From positions 6,449,144 to 6,513,143 of the forward strand of contig JBBMOA010000012.1 in assembly GCA_037954235.1 (NCBI GenBank): a stretch of 64,000 bases of DNA, written 5' to 3'. The notes under the pieces were generated by a model. It worked only from the letters and a program-made list of their open reading frames with translations. It made no database searches and was not told where the DNA came from. Below, piece by piece: positions 14,101 to 26,600 of this stretch (position 1 is its first letter; the number at the start of each line of letters is the position of its first letter). Position numbers and translations under genes: made by a program. The stretch comes from Aulostomus chinensis (taxonomy: Eukaryota; Chordata; Actinopteri; Syngnathiformes; Aulostomidae).

Positions 14101-17100
14101 TAATTTTTGTCAGGAACTCATCCATAATGTCATCAAAGTTTGCTCTCGAGTGCCATTTATGTCCTAGAGTCTAAAGAGAGACACTCTTCCTCTCTTCATT
14201 CTGACTGTTGTCACTGCCAGAGTTGGAGGGTTTGTTTTTTTTTCGCAGCAGTTTGAACGAGCATCATTGCACAATTCAGTAGAATTTCTTAGTTTTGAAT
14301 CATCTTAAATCCTTCTACTGAATCAGCCTCAAGATGTTTTTATCCTTTTGTCTCCAGGTACAAATGTAACAACATTTATGACATCTTAAATAACACTCAA
14401 CATAAGAATTACAACCATTATTTTTTGTCCTTTTTTCCCTGCCGCTGCCCTCACCAGAGGGTGGATGGACACGTATTTCTTGGATCAAATGCAGATCACA
14501 GCTCCTCGAGGCGTGCTCCCGCCACCCACCAACACAATTAGCAGACAAGTTCATGCAATCTGCGCCAAATCAAATGTAATGCCTTCCCTCCTTCAATTCC
14601 AGACATTTTAGGATTCTGATATTCAAAAACAAAATTTGAGGCTGTTGACGGATCAGCATGGACCTTGATTCATTCTGGGCTCTTTCTTTCTCTTTGGCAT
14701 GATTTTATTGTTCTTCTTCTTGCTCAACCCTGATTTTAGATGAATGGATCCACTTGAAATTATGAGAGGAGGTGATAAAGGTACCTCTGCACCTGCCTTA
14801 CTGTCAGAATATTCTGGTGCCACTATGAGCCTGCGCGTAGTCCTATTACTGCTCCAGCGATAGTTTTGAAATCAAGAGTTACGCTGTCCAAAGCTTTTAG
14901 GCTCATTTATGCTCTGCGCTGAGATGCAGACACAGCCGTCTGTCTGTACTCTGCATCCGTCCGTATCTGTGCACGTTCCCTGAAATCTAACAGATACAGA
15001 CCAAACTCTGCAGCTCCACCATAAATCATGGCAGCAGTGTCAGGCAGTGAGTCCAGCGAGAGTTGAAGGAAACACTGAAAAAACGGGGCAGGACTTTTTG
15101 AGATGGAGTTTTGCAAGTTGGTACAAAATTTGAGCATATTTCTGATGTGTGCACGGTGACTGACGGCTAACAAAACTGGAGGACATCGGACGGGAACTGA
15201 ATGTGAGCTGAGCGGAGGTCTAAGTGGGACTCTGAGCTGCCCTCTGGTGGACATATTGTGTAATATCAATCCTAAAGTGAGAACTTTTTGGAGTGAAACC
15301 GGCAACATCTACTTTCATACATGTATAGAGGGCAGAAATAAGTATTTATTCACATTAACTAACCATTTACACTGTAAGCATGCCTACAGCAACACCGATT
15401 TCTCATATTTTGTCCAAGAAGTATTCTCTCCTTCCCTCTTTGAGCAGGCTGTGCATGTTTGTTTGTTTTTCTTACCCTCCTTCCTGTGATGTGGTGCAGA
15501 GTCATCAGGGACCTGAACACAGTAGGTCTTTCTGGTCTGGATCCCCCCTCCACACAGAACACTGACGTTTGCCAGCCGCCGATCCTGCTTGCTCAGTAAG
15601 GGAGAGATGCGACAATCAGCCCAGTCGGTGGTCCTCCACACGTACCTGACGCAGACACACACGTACACGCGCATGAATCAGTCCAATCAAAACCTAATGA
15701 ATGAATTTCAGAGGGTTGAAGTGGCACACAGCAGCAGTGGTGTTTGTTTCAGAAAGGCCACGCCAAGCCAAAGTGGTGGGAGCAGTTTATCTCACGCTAA
15801 GTCAGGAGAAGAGGAAGCATAAATATTTTAATTTCAAAACTTCAAAACAAATGTTTGATCTCAACGATGAAAAATGCAGTGGTGCAGAAAGCAATAATTT
15901 CAAGGAGTTTACCAGAACAACAGCCTGTAGTAATCTATCAAATGCTTAATTTCCGTAATGAGTTTTCCCTAATCATGTAAATCCTCTGCTCTGAGGCACT
16001 TCATGTAGATTTAGCAAATAAAACAAGACCTACCAGCAGGGAAAATAATTCTCTATTGACTACTTTGTTTACTGTGTGTAATATTAGCCAAAGCCTATAT
16101 AAACTCATCCACCCCAGAAACAATGAGCTTGAGTCAAACGATGGCTGCCGTCATGTCCATTGGGCCGGGAAGCCCTGATGCTTTTAAGGTGTCACAAGAT
16201 AATTGAGGTAATGGGAAAATGTAATTAAATGGATAGTGAAATCATGAATATTTGAAGCCTCCAGGCTCTCTCTCATCACCATCCTGGATACAAAGGCCTG
16301 AAAAGCTAAATTAAAAGTCAGTATTTGTTTTTAGAGTTTGACATTTGACAAATAAGCATTTTTATCAGGGGATCACACACCAACAGATCTTGAAGGTCTG
16401 AGGATTGTCAGCTGAAAAAGTGTGATCACAGCCTTCCCTACTGAGGTCTACCTGGGACAGTTTGAAAGTAAATCTCCCATGATGTTGCAAGCTTCCTTCT
16501 CCTCGAGGGCAGGACATTGTTTCCCCCCACTGACTGGGATCTGAGTTATGATCCTTGACCGGAGGCGGTAACCTGGAGACAGGTCGGTGGACCGGCAGGT
16601 CTTCGAGCAGGAACTCCATGAGGACCAGCCGGATGTCTGACAGTCTTTGGGCATCACACAGGCCTGGAAGGTCAGGGGGGAGTTGTACTTGGTACAGAGA
16701 CTGCAGGTGGAGAAGACACACGTGTTAAAGTGACTGTGGAAGACAAAGTGAAGAAGAGAAAATGAAGACTATTGACAGCTGAACGTCATACATTCACACC
16801 TTTGTACCCCCCTGGGAGATCAAGAATCCGCTTGCAGGGAGTGAATGAAACACATGCGTGAAAGGTGTGAGGTGTGGTTTTTATTTATCTAGAGGAGCAG
16901 CCAGGTTTCACCAAGTACAGAAAGAAACGTTAAAAAAAGGAAATGTAAAAAAAGAGACATTAAAAGGGGGCACTGTGATATCCTGATAAACAAATTCTTT
17001 GCTTCTACTTATGCATGGCAGGGCCAATATTCAGAGCTGTATATATAAAGTCAGAAAGTGGTTGATACGCTTAGAAATATGAAACAAGTGGATGAGTTGT

Positions 17101-17614
17101 GTAATTACGACTTCTATTGTTTAATTTGGACAGTTTAGCTGGGTTATTAAGATGTGGGAGCAATGCTGATGTTAGAATTTTACTTTTTAATTAGGTTGTA
17201 ATTAGAAAACCAGAATGAGGCTCAATTCAAGTGGGAAATCTATATTCAAAAGCTCCACTCCCAGTTCTGAGTAAATACAATGCTAATCAGTCACTGTACA
17301 GTAAATGGTCCCTTCACGCTCGGGCCATAAAGCCACTGATCCCGCCTTGCTAGGAATGAAAACACACCATCATCAAACTCATAAAAAGTTGCATAATTTG
17401 GCTCCCACCACACGAGGCCTGTAATGTCAAAAAGTAGAAATCCTTCCTATGAATGTCAAGTGAAATAAACAGTCGACGCAAGAATCAGGTGATGCACACT
17501 GGGCGGGCTGAATGGTGGAATGTAGTCAATATTGTGCACCTGCAATGATTTTCTCTCTCCTTGAAGGGAAAGTACAAGATGGAGCGTTGTTCATTACTGT
17601 ATGTGCTTGCCTAC

Positions 17615-17648
<34 letters not shown>

Positions 17649-20600
17649 CGTGCGTGTGTGTGAGAGCATGTGCAGAAAAAAAAAAATCAATTCTTATCAA
17701 ATCCAAATACCACAGTTAGCTCAAACAGCAGGGACAGGAGTAGAGCAGCACTTGACATTTACCACAATAGTGCCCCGCCGCCATGCTAATACGCTGAAAC
17801 ACCAGCTCGAACATAATCTCACCATAATTGAATAAATAACCCATGTCAATTTTATTATTTCACTAAGCAGAAGTCCACATGGAGACATTGAAGCAGTGGG
17901 ATGATGAGAGGGGATGATTGATCAAATCTAGCTCATGTATACACAAACATTCCATCTCATAAAAATGGAGAGGAGCTTCACGTAAGATGAATACAGGTGC
18001 TGAAGCTGCTCCGACCGTAAGCCTACTCCTCCTGCAGCTTTCATTATAATCTTTATCTTGGACCTGAGGTAGCGTCCCATTTTTCACTGTGTGTTTATTT
18101 CTCATCCATTCACCTCAGTTTCCCATTTTCATTCTCTCTCTGTGACAGGTCTTTACAGCATGTAATTGGCTTACCTCAGCATGGTATTTTTGCCATCACT
18201 CCGTGTGCAGCGGACTTGTCGTGTCTGGTATCCAACCTCCAGTTCCCATATCATGGGGTACTTGGGTTGATGGGCATGGGGGTGGTGGCGAGAGTGGGGG
18301 TGAGAGGCCTCTGTGTGCAACAGGACTGTATTGTTGTCCTTGGAGCTGCTGAAATCCACAGTGGTTCTACCACTAAACAGAGCATCTTTGTGGTGGGGTA
18401 GTCTGCACTCGCTCCAGGCTCCCACTTTAAGGCTATACTGGTACTCGTCCTCCCCAGTGGGGCAGTCAACAGTGCTAGAACAAGTCCTGGTCTCAGTCAG
18501 ATTGGGGCAGTTGGCCCCTCCGTACATGGGTGTTGTCAGGACATTTCGAGTCCGATGCTGCAGGCCAACGTCGCATGTCTTACTGCAACCTGACCAGGAG
18601 GTGAAATCTGAGACCACACAGTCCTGGGGACAGGGGATGAGACACGCCTGCTCCAAAGGTGGCTTCTGGGAAAAGAACTCACATATCCTGGAGCTGACTG
18701 TGGTGCGATTTGACGTGCGTACACACTGGACTTTGCGCCTCTGGATGCCGTGCTGGGCTGTAATACATTCAGTCGTCCTCAGCTTGAGCTCATTGGAAAA
18801 GAAAGGAACAAGAACACAACCAGCCCAGTCTGAGAGCTCCCACTCAAACAGGTCCTGGTGCCAATCACAGACCTTAAAGCAATGTCTTCGGCTCTCAGGC
18901 TTGTCAAGGTGCCTACAGTGAGAGTGATGGGTGGTCCAGCCCTCTGCGTGAACGCACCATATTGTCCTGGTCTGAAACCCGCCTGAGCCACACTCTTCCC
19001 CCATACAATGTCCCCACTGGCCTGAAACCAAGAAAGACACACAAAGAGGGCATTTTCATTAAAACTGGAGTTTTTTTTGTTGTTTTTTTTAGTGATTTAA
19101 ATTGAGGCTTGCAATCAAGCACAATTCAAGGCCATTCACTTAACCTCCCAGATTGCTTTATTCATGAACAGAGGAGCCATCTAACAAAGGAACCCAAAAG
19201 CAATCACACCACTGGTGGACATCAATATGAAGAAGCACAGGGGCAGTTTCTAGGTCACAAATGACTTGATTCACTTCAGTTCTTGATCAGTACAGAAGAG
19301 ATGACCAGTAGTGTAACCACAGCCTATGGCAGATTAAAAAAAACAAAAACAAAAACAAAAAAACACCTTTCAAGGACAGAAACATATCTTGCAAAGATCC
19401 CACACGACAGTGATAGGCTTATTTACATGACAAATAAACTCACCAAAGACACGCGTGGCATTTTTACAGTAAACTGTGGATCAAATATAAACGCTGGCTG
19501 GAACAATCAAGTCCTGAATTGGGAAATTCAGATTTCCCAGAAAATTGATTCTGGGTCTCAGGTCGCACATGAACCCAAGCAGGGGAAAATGCTGGTAGAT
19601 TTCCTGAAAAGGCCAAATGTGAGAGAAAACAACCAAGAGTCCACTTAAAAGCTATTTCAGCACTGAAGCAACTCCTGTGGTGCTGCCTTTTTTTCTTTTT
19701 TCTTTTTCGAGCAACAGAAAAAAAATAACCTGCAAAGAAAGTCACAGTTTAAAAGGGTCAACTGGAAAACATCTGTAATTACATTTTACGTATTATACTT
19801 CCTGACATTTGACTCAGTCAGAGCTTGATAAATGCTCCGTTTGAAAGAAGGGAAGTTCATGAACAAGGTGCTGAACAGTTATATGCTGCCTTTTTCCCCA
19901 GCCATTGATTTATTGACAGGCAGCTTCTGAAGAAAAGAATTACACGGTATTGAATTTTTACATTCTGAAATATTGCTTTACTCCCCTTCACATTTGCTTC
20001 TTGGGTTGAATATCAAATTATGCATTGAAACCTGACATATACATGTAATTCTTTTCCTTCACAATGACATTTGAACTTTACTTCATGTTTAAATGAAGCA
20101 CTGTCAGCTGACTAAGCATCCCTGCTGGACTAAAATCACGTCTTCTGTCCTCATAAAAATATACATCTCTGATCTGAAAGTCTGAGTGGTGACGTGGTTG
20201 ATTTCTGCTGGGTGAAACAGAACCACGCTTGGTAGTCACTGTGTGGTAACATCAAAGTATATGTATGACAAAAGAACAGCAACTACAAGTAGTTTCCTGC
20301 ATCTGACAAATAGGGATAAGTAGATCTTTGGCCAGAAAGAGAACGATAAGGTGTAGCTGTGAAATCTTCCATCAGCTGCAAAATGTAGCTTCAAATAACA
20401 CAGAGGAGCAGCCTGTGTTTGTGTGAGGAGGAAACCTCACAGCCTCCTCAAAGTCTTCCAGAAGACAACTCGATACTCTAAAAAAACCTTGGATTGAGAT
20501 ACACCGAATGGAGCCTGTTTCAATTCAGGAGCTATCCTCCTTAAAGTGAAAAAGAAGTTGAATTTTTATCACCGCTGGCACCGGTTCAATTCAGTTCAAT

Positions 20601-23600
20601 TCAATTCAATTCAGTTCAAATCAATTCAGTTCAATTCAATTCAGTTCAAGTCAATTCAGTTCAAATCAATTCAGTTCAAATCAATTCAGTTCAATTCATT
20701 GTCTTTACTGTCATTGTATAGCTGCACAATGGAATACTGCACATATTCAGGATATTATTGCAATATCCCGAATGCCCTTCATAGGATACTATTGTTTAAT
20801 TATAAAAAAAAAAAAATCGACGTGCGCCCTCATATATTAATTATTCACCAAGAATAAAAGATGAGCGCTTCAGAGCAAGCAGACAGCTGATTTTCATCTG
20901 TTGTCTTGGAGCACTGGATACAATACAGATCCATACCAACAATGCAAATTAGCAACATCACACTACACAATCACTCATACCGTTGCGACCCTGGGGTCAG
21001 GCAGACTGACCCTGACCCCCCAACACACCAGGACAGAGGTCACCGGCAGGACCACCAGGCTAAAATCAGTGCCCGCAGCAGACGATGGGTCTTTGAGGCA
21101 CGTGACGGAGTTTGTTGACTTTCTGCCACGTACTGTACATGATCCCCCATAATTCCACCGGATTTGGTCGCCAGCCACAAAGAAACGGACGCTTTGCTTG
21201 ATCAAAAGGCAACTTTGAATTGAGATGCAGATTTAAAAAAAAAAAAAAATGGACGAGTGTGAACAATTTATTCATCAAGTATTACAAAAATGTGTGTTAA
21301 TGTACGGAGAGCAAACAAACACAAAGATGGCCGATTAACTCTAATCTCCATGAACTCATTTGGTCTCATTTATGCTTTTTCAATAATGTGTGCAAAAAGC
21401 AACACTGATAAAAATTTGATAAACCAAATCTAAAATGGCCGGTTTAACTAGAACAAAGTGTTAGTGAAACTGCAGTAAAAATGGCCGTTCACACACAAAC
21501 CTGCCCTCATTACTTATGGATGGGGTGCAATGGGATTTGGGTTTTGAAGTCTGCCTTATTTTTTCGAGTGGGTCCCACATGTTGTGTTGACAAGTTGTGT
21601 CAGAAAGATCCACAGCTGTGAAAAGCCATCAGTCCGTCCAAGTGACGGCCCGAATGATTCTGCCGTTTTTAAAAACGTGGCCCTCCTCTCCCGTCTTTAC
21701 AGTCTTCAGAGCACAACAGTTAATAAAATCGGTCCGTCTGACTGAACTACCAAAAATATTGCAACATTTTTTGTTCTTCCTTACTGCAGTAATCCTATGA
21801 CAAGCAGATATAAGATTAATTATTCACGGGGCACATTAGTATAATCAAATTAAGGTATTTTCAATATAACAGCAAATCCATCCACTGTAAAATAACGAGT
21901 GCATTTCTATCTTAAGATGTGAAATGATAAAACATGCGCAGTTACAAGGATAGAGGCAACATACAAGGGTTAAAGGGGAATCAAATGACAATTAATATGC
22001 TGGAATTACTTCTGATTCATAGGTCAAACACAGGTGGGACCAGTTAATTTAATTTTTAAACATTTTTCCTGACTTTCAAATAGAGTCAATGAATAAATTA
22101 CCAAAATCCATTTAAAATCAATATGACGTGGTCATCTAGGTTAGTCGCTCTTAGTTATTTTGCCACACGTTATAACAATATTTCATTTCATTTCTTGTAA
22201 TTAAATTAAATCGTCGTAGGAGATGGAGATACTACTGCTCCTTAAATTACCTTTGAATGACAGTCCGCAGAAACCTGCCTTTTTCTGGCAGAGAAATTGG
22301 TTGTTAACCCTTTTGTTCCCAGACTAATCATTGACATGCAACGCTGCTCTGAAGCTGCTGCTTTGTGCTTAAGGGGGCAATAACTTAAACTGCTGAATTC
22401 CTTCATAGTTCATCGGAGCATCTAATTGAATTTATTTGCCTTGGCTTTGCAATGTTAATGAGGACTGTTTAACTGCATAACGAACATTATCATGTTCAAG
22501 TAATCTGTTTATCTTCCCCTCTCAGCGTGTTTTTTTTATTTATTTTCTCCGACCCTGTACAACCAACCGATGATGAAGGATCGGCAATAATTTAAAAAAA
22601 TCAATACATTTAATTTACAGAGAGCAGGTAGACAGGAAGAGGTTAATTTGTGCGTGTGATGGGTTTATTTCCACGAGCATATAGAACATGTGAATGTGCA
22701 TGTGGACACGTATGAGTAGGACATAGCGTGAAACAGCAAGTACACAGTAAACATCCTGCAGAGTGAAAATAATAGTCAAGCATTAATAACCATATGGCAT
22801 GAAAGCTTTTTATTTAAAAAAAAAACCCCACTCATTTCACAATAAATAATTCATAGCAATGGTTCAAGGTATTGGAAAATCTCATAAAAATAGGCGTGTC
22901 TTATCTTTCTAGTAATATCTGGTATTGTTTTGCGACTAGCTCACAAAGCATGAAAGCATTACAAAAAAGATTAATTTTACAATAAAATATTCATATAAAA
23001 TAGACATTTTGAAAAAATGTCATATGAAAAAAATGTCATATGAAAAAGGCGTGACTTATTTGTCCAGTCTATTAATAATATATGGTATTGTTGTGTAACT
23101 CGGTCACAAGGCGTGAATGCTTTATTAAAAAGAGATTAATTCTTCAATAAGATATTCATATAAAATGGACGTATTGGAAAAACGTTATATATAAAAGGCT
23201 TGTCTTGAGGCCTGTTCCTGGGTCTCGTGACATGGAAGCTATTGGAAGACAATTTATTAATTTTTCTTGCAAATATTCAAACAGAATATGGGTGTTAGGT
23301 TAATTCAAATGGCAGAGGTGTCGGTGGGAGTTACACCTCCAGAGATTCTCAGCACTGGACGGATCACATGAGGTTGAGCTGCAACGTTTCTGTCTTTGCA
23401 ACTCTTCTGCGCTCTCGAAAGATATTTGGTGACATCAAGCATCCCACCAGTTTTTCATTTATTTATGTTTTCTTTTCCTCTCTCTTTCTCTTTGAAATAT
23501 TGACTTGCGTTTTGAAGCGGTGCTTGTTGGGAGATTAATGGTTTCTCCGATTGGTTTATACACCCCCTCTGCTGCACGCTGAACGCTGCATTTCAATGGC

Positions 23601-26600
23601 CATGAGTCCTGCATTTGATGTTACCTGAATCTCCACGAAATGTTGAACATGAATGAATCCAAGTTTTTGTTGAGGATGAACTAAAAGAACCCAAAGTCAA
23701 AGATTCGGCTGAGTGAATTTTAAATCCAAAACTAATCGTGGGTTGTATTTTCTACCGCTTTTGAAACAAAAACTCAGCTTAATTCAGGAAATTTTCCTCT
23801 TGGAACTTTTCTGAAATCTGCACAACCAACCTTAGATTACACTTGGGCTTTCAAAGGTCATTGGTAAATGAAGTTTAGCTTTCCTATGAATGCAAAAGCT
23901 GCATAAAACCTGAGGCTACACAGCAAAAGATAGAAATACAGATTTGTGTCTCACCTGCAGCAGCTGAAACATGTTGATATGGTATTGACGAAGTCCATCT
24001 GTTTGTTCATGCATTGTCAAAAGTGGACCATCAGCAGTAAATCTGCATGTCAAACGGCAAATTAGTTCAGCAAGCCAACATGTGCCACTGTGCGCCCTGC
24101 TGATGTTATTTTACGGCAAATGCAGGCAAGCTGTCTTAAAGTAAAAAGCCCCACAGTTTGAGCTCTTAAAATGATGGATGCTATCAGGCTAATCATCAGG
24201 CTAATCATTTGCCTCCTAAAAAAGTGCTTGAGGGACGTGTTTTTGACAGATGAGAGCCAAGGCTGGGAAAAAAAAACACCAAAAAAAAAAACCCCGTTCA
24301 GCTGTGAGAAGATCTATGTGAAAAGGGAACATTTTAATTACGGTCAATTAAAATGTCAAATATATCATGTATACTGTATCAAATATGTCAGTCAAATATC
24401 AGCCAAATCAAATTCTAAACATGTAGTCATACCACAGCTCTATTCCTGCTTGGCTCTTCCTCTAGCTGTACTCTCACAAAAGCAGACATCAGAGATCTGC
24501 ACCTACTAAACTCTGGGGATTTCTGAACAACAGATTGTTGCAGAACAGCTGCTCACAGTGAGAAGGGATGACGCATTCGTCAATCATGATCTTACTTCAA
24601 CCAATCAGATCAATGAACCCATGCAGAAGCCCCAGCCAGTCGGTAGAAAAGCCTTCAGAGCTGCTCTCTGCTCTTCTTTCAAAGAGGGAATATGCTTGTG
24701 ATAGCTGATGCTATAGTGGCATCCACGCGAACCTCTTAAGGCGGTAACAGTCCTCACAGCTAAAGTAAATCACAGCTGTAGCTGACAGTAGTTCCTCCCT
24801 ACAGGACGACGATTAGCCGCCCCTCTATTAGCAAGGAGGACACAAGAACATACCTGGCAAAATGGATTCTACTCACAAACCACTAAAATCCATAAACACA
24901 ATGATATACAATGGCGGTTACACTGCAAAATAGCCATTAAGGCCCATCCAGAGCCAACCAGACGTGAGCGGCGAGTCACAGATGAGCATAAAGACCTCCG
25001 GTGTCAGCAGCACAGCACAGCTTCCTGTTTGCATCGCTCTTGTGGTCACTGATAGCAGTCTTTCATCAGCGTGACCACCGCTGCTCTGTGGTGCCGTTTT
25101 CAAACTGTGCCAGCATGTATGTACGTGATTTATGGAGGAGAGATTGGGAGTGCTTCTGCTGCCAGGGGAGCCCGCTAACACAAGCACTAGTTCATCTCCT
25201 AAGCTGTGAATAATCACTCTCTCAATCTGTCAGCATCAGCATCTGTCAGCCCCTCAGGGGGAGTTGCCCACAGTTCCTTCATTCCCTTTGCACTTAGTCG
25301 CCTTGCTTACACTTTATTCCGAGCTTAGCAGGAAACCCCAGGAGTATTGGGCCCCCCTGGGTTTCCTGTTATATTTACTATTCCAGTTGCGTCCTGGTAT
25401 AAGAAAGAGAAGAATTGGCACGAGGCAGTGCAAACTACTCTACAACGCTGGCAAAGAGTGAAATTAAACACAGCCAGCGTAGCGTGAATGAACACATAGG
25501 CTTTTTCCGTGGTGTTCAACCCTTAAGTTGGACAAATGATAGCAAAGCAGTACGACAATAACAAGTAACACAACAAAAGCAATCTCCACTCTGCCCCGGA
25601 ACCAGACAAACGGATACAAAGAAGAAGCAAACAGCAGAACAGTGAACTGTCTCCTAAACAGCAGAAGTCTGCCAGGGGAAAGCCGCCCTCTCACTGCTAA
25701 ATCTTCTGCCTCTCTGGTGCCTTTAATTACATTCGGTAAAAGCTTCACTGGGTCAAGTGTGTAAAAAAATCATTGGACTTTTGGGTGCTGAACTTTACAC
25801 TTCATTTGAAAATGTTACTGGTGTCTTGTTTGTTATATTGAACACAATCGTAAGAGCGTTTAATCTTTCATTAAAGAACATTTTAGGCACGAGACCTTTC
25901 ACTGATGGCAGGGTAATGTCTCTGCTTTTCGTGTACCGCCAACGCAGATGTTAGCAGAGCTGGTAGGATTTCCACGCTTCACATTTTTAAAAAATTTTGC
26001 TCAATGGCGATCAAAATAACAAGATACTTAGAGATTTGTTCAAGATAGTCTTCACATAGCCTCGTCACTTTTTTATGAAGCAAAGAAGAAGTCAATGTTA
26101 AGCTGGTACCACTGAGAGCCAGAGCCTGTGCAGGCTATTTCATGAGCAACTTCTGTTTTTAAGACCAATAGGAGCTCCATGATGATACTTGCTCGTGTAT
26201 TTCAAGCTGATGAGTAGAACAAAAGACGACAGTATCTTCAACATGTATTCACCACAGCAGCAATTCCAGCCATTTAACCACGAGCTCATCCCCCCCAGGG
26301 CTGTGTGGCCAGAGGGATCGACCCTGGCGGGGCAGATGCATATCTGGGTTTTAAGACTCATTCCGCTGCCACTGTATGTGCAACAAAACTTTAAGTGATC
26401 ATACACTTAATGGGGTTTCAAGCTACTGCACTGATCTGAGCTTCATTTTAAAATGAAATGTCCTCAAAACACATCAGTCTCTTAAATTCTGGACAGACTT
26501 TCCGGTTATCAACAGACATTGCTGAAACGCCAGCAGAGCAACAGCATTTAACAGCACGATAAATCAATTGAAACTTCAGTGGGTGACATGCAGCGGTGAT

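Larger units (their letters stand above)
11050..15475 (-). other. thsd7b intron 4 (4.4 kb)
   Basis: This intron contains a GT microsatellite (11132-11165) and the 3' part of a SINE-like repeat in minus orientation (12672-12794). The rest is unremarkable AT-rich sequence with short A runs. No exon-like sequence was seen. Confidence 0.75.

Noticed and set aside
18313..18921. 202-codon open frame on the plus strand
   Set aside because: It is the antisense shadow of the large thsd7b exon. It has no domain and is an effect of the exon's codon use.
24540..24780. Promoter-like cluster with CCAAT words (accaatcag)
   Set aside because: A single CCAAT-type word with no GC box, TATA or exon nearby is not enough.
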